Assembly (NCBI GenBank): GCA_910586765.1
Contig: CAJUJJ010000036.1
Location: 1-29,629, forward strand
DNA: 29,629 nucleotides
From: an uncultured Clostridia bacterium
Lineage (GTDB): Bacteria; Bacillota; Clostridia; Lachnospirales; Anaerotignaceae
Reading direction: 5' to 3'
Part shown: positions 29,270 through 29,629 of the stretch, one piece after another
How positions within the stretch are numbered: position 1 is the stretch's first letter
How the letters are laid out: each line of letters begins with the position of its first letter
Made by a program: the position numbers and the translations under genes
Notes under the pieces: model-generated
What the model saw: only the letters and a program-made list of their open reading frames with translations
What the model was told of the DNA's origin: nothing
The model's database searches: none

Positions 29270-29500
29270 ATTCATACCTCTTTTTTATAGAAACTTTAGT
29301 GAAATCTTACTTAACTAATATATTTAAATTAATACTCATTATAATCTATTTTTATTATATCATTATATATAAAGAAAAGATATATTTTTTATTATTATTC
29401 TTTACAAAAATATGATGTAATATAATTAATTATTTTAAATTTTATTATAGTTATTTTGTTTTAAATTGCCAAACTTCTATAAACAAATAAATGATAAAAA
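29270..29500. other. AT-rich region upstream of the Septu-like operon
   Basis: A TATAAT box on the minus strand (29343-29338) lies about 70 bases before the ATPase start, but no -35 match accompanies it at normal spacing. I saw no reverse-transcriptase gene and no clear msr/msd-like hairpin. The stretch runs into structured repeat copy B. Confidence 0.4.
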
Positions 29501-29629
29501 TTGTATACAAAATAAAATTTGCCATGATTGCAAGCAGGGGAAAGGGATATCCCTTTCCTTGCTTGTTGGGGAAACCCCAAACCCCAAATGCAAATTTTTT
29601 TGAAATTTGCAAAACGCCTTCGGCGTGGC
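29501..29629. repeat. Multi-hairpin dispersed repeat, copy B (runs to window end)
   Basis: This aligns without gaps to 11151-11279. It holds TTGTATACAA, the perfect palindrome GGAAAGGGATATCCCTTTCC (29539-29558) flanked by CAAGCA and TGCTTG, the hairpin TTGGGG-AAA-CCCCAA, the stem GCAAATTT...AAATTTGC (29590-29597 and 29603-29610) and ACGCC-TTC-GGCGT. Every hairpin is perfect here, so this copy is the better-preserved one. If the layout of the middle island is repeated, it marks the boundary between the Septu cargo and a third integration module just beyond the window. Confidence 0.75.

Noticed and set aside
29270..29500. Retron (reverse transcriptase plus msr/msd) accompanying the PtuAB-like pair
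   Set aside because: No reverse-transcriptase motif (YADD) occurs in any frame here and no convincing msr/msd fold is seen. A retron gene could only lie outside the window.

Overview
The DNA is AT-rich. It has strong GGAGG-type ribosome binding sites, occasional TTG starts, split transketolase, a ferredoxin-linked 2-oxoacid oxidoreductase, and phosphotransbutyrylase/butyrate kinase. All this points to an anaerobic low-GC Firmicute, most likely a gut-type clostridium (Lachnospiraceae-like). No rRNA or tRNA was seen, so the genus cannot be fixed.

Layout, left to right. (1) Bases 1-3221 hold the right part of an integrative element, read leftward: tyrosine integrase, ribbon-helix-helix protein, RepA-like ATPase, a four-unit iteron array, and the start of a conserved 77-aa protein cut by the window edge. 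(2) An attachment-site-like locus lies at 3232-3455. (3) Bases 3466-10793 carry a lone CsoR-type repressor gene and a PTS operon (ascorbate-type IIA, IIC and IIB, with transaldolase and two-gene transketolase) under a PRD-type regulator. (4) Bases 11151-11920 are non-coding: a multi-hairpin repeat, a tandem array of about 110 bp units, and a terminator. (5) Bases 11940-15995 hold a second integration/replication module, paralogous to the first gene by gene. It adds an excisionase-like protein and a divergent XRE repressor. (6) A second attachment-like locus lies at 16115-16323. (7) Bases 16462-24221 hold an operon that would take an amino acid through 2-oxoacid and acyl-CoA to a fatty acid plus ATP (aminotransferase, four-subunit 2-oxoacid:ferredoxin oxidoreductase, Ptb, Buk, MFS transporter), with a divergent YheO/DauR-type regulator. 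(8) An NhaC-family antiporter gene follows. (9) Next is a complete-looking IS630-family element whose transposase is split by a +1 shift. (10) A Septu-like ATPase/HNH defence pair comes next. (11) The window ends in a second copy of the multi-hairpin repeat.

Main interpretation. The two attachment-like loci share one architecture: a pair of 11-bp-stepped arm repeats, about 60 bp, a 10-bp core, about 102 bp, and another 11-bp-stepped arm pair. Each core, read on the minus strand, spells Glu-Trp-Glu-stop, like the 3' end of guaA, a known island target. The simplest reading is a tandem array of islands. In the middle one (about 3311-16203) the PTS operon would be cargo and the second int/ATPase/iteron module its mobility end. 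The amino-acid fermentation and Septu region would be cargo of a third island whose module should lie just right of this window. This is inference from repeats and layout, and the flanking sequence would test it directly.
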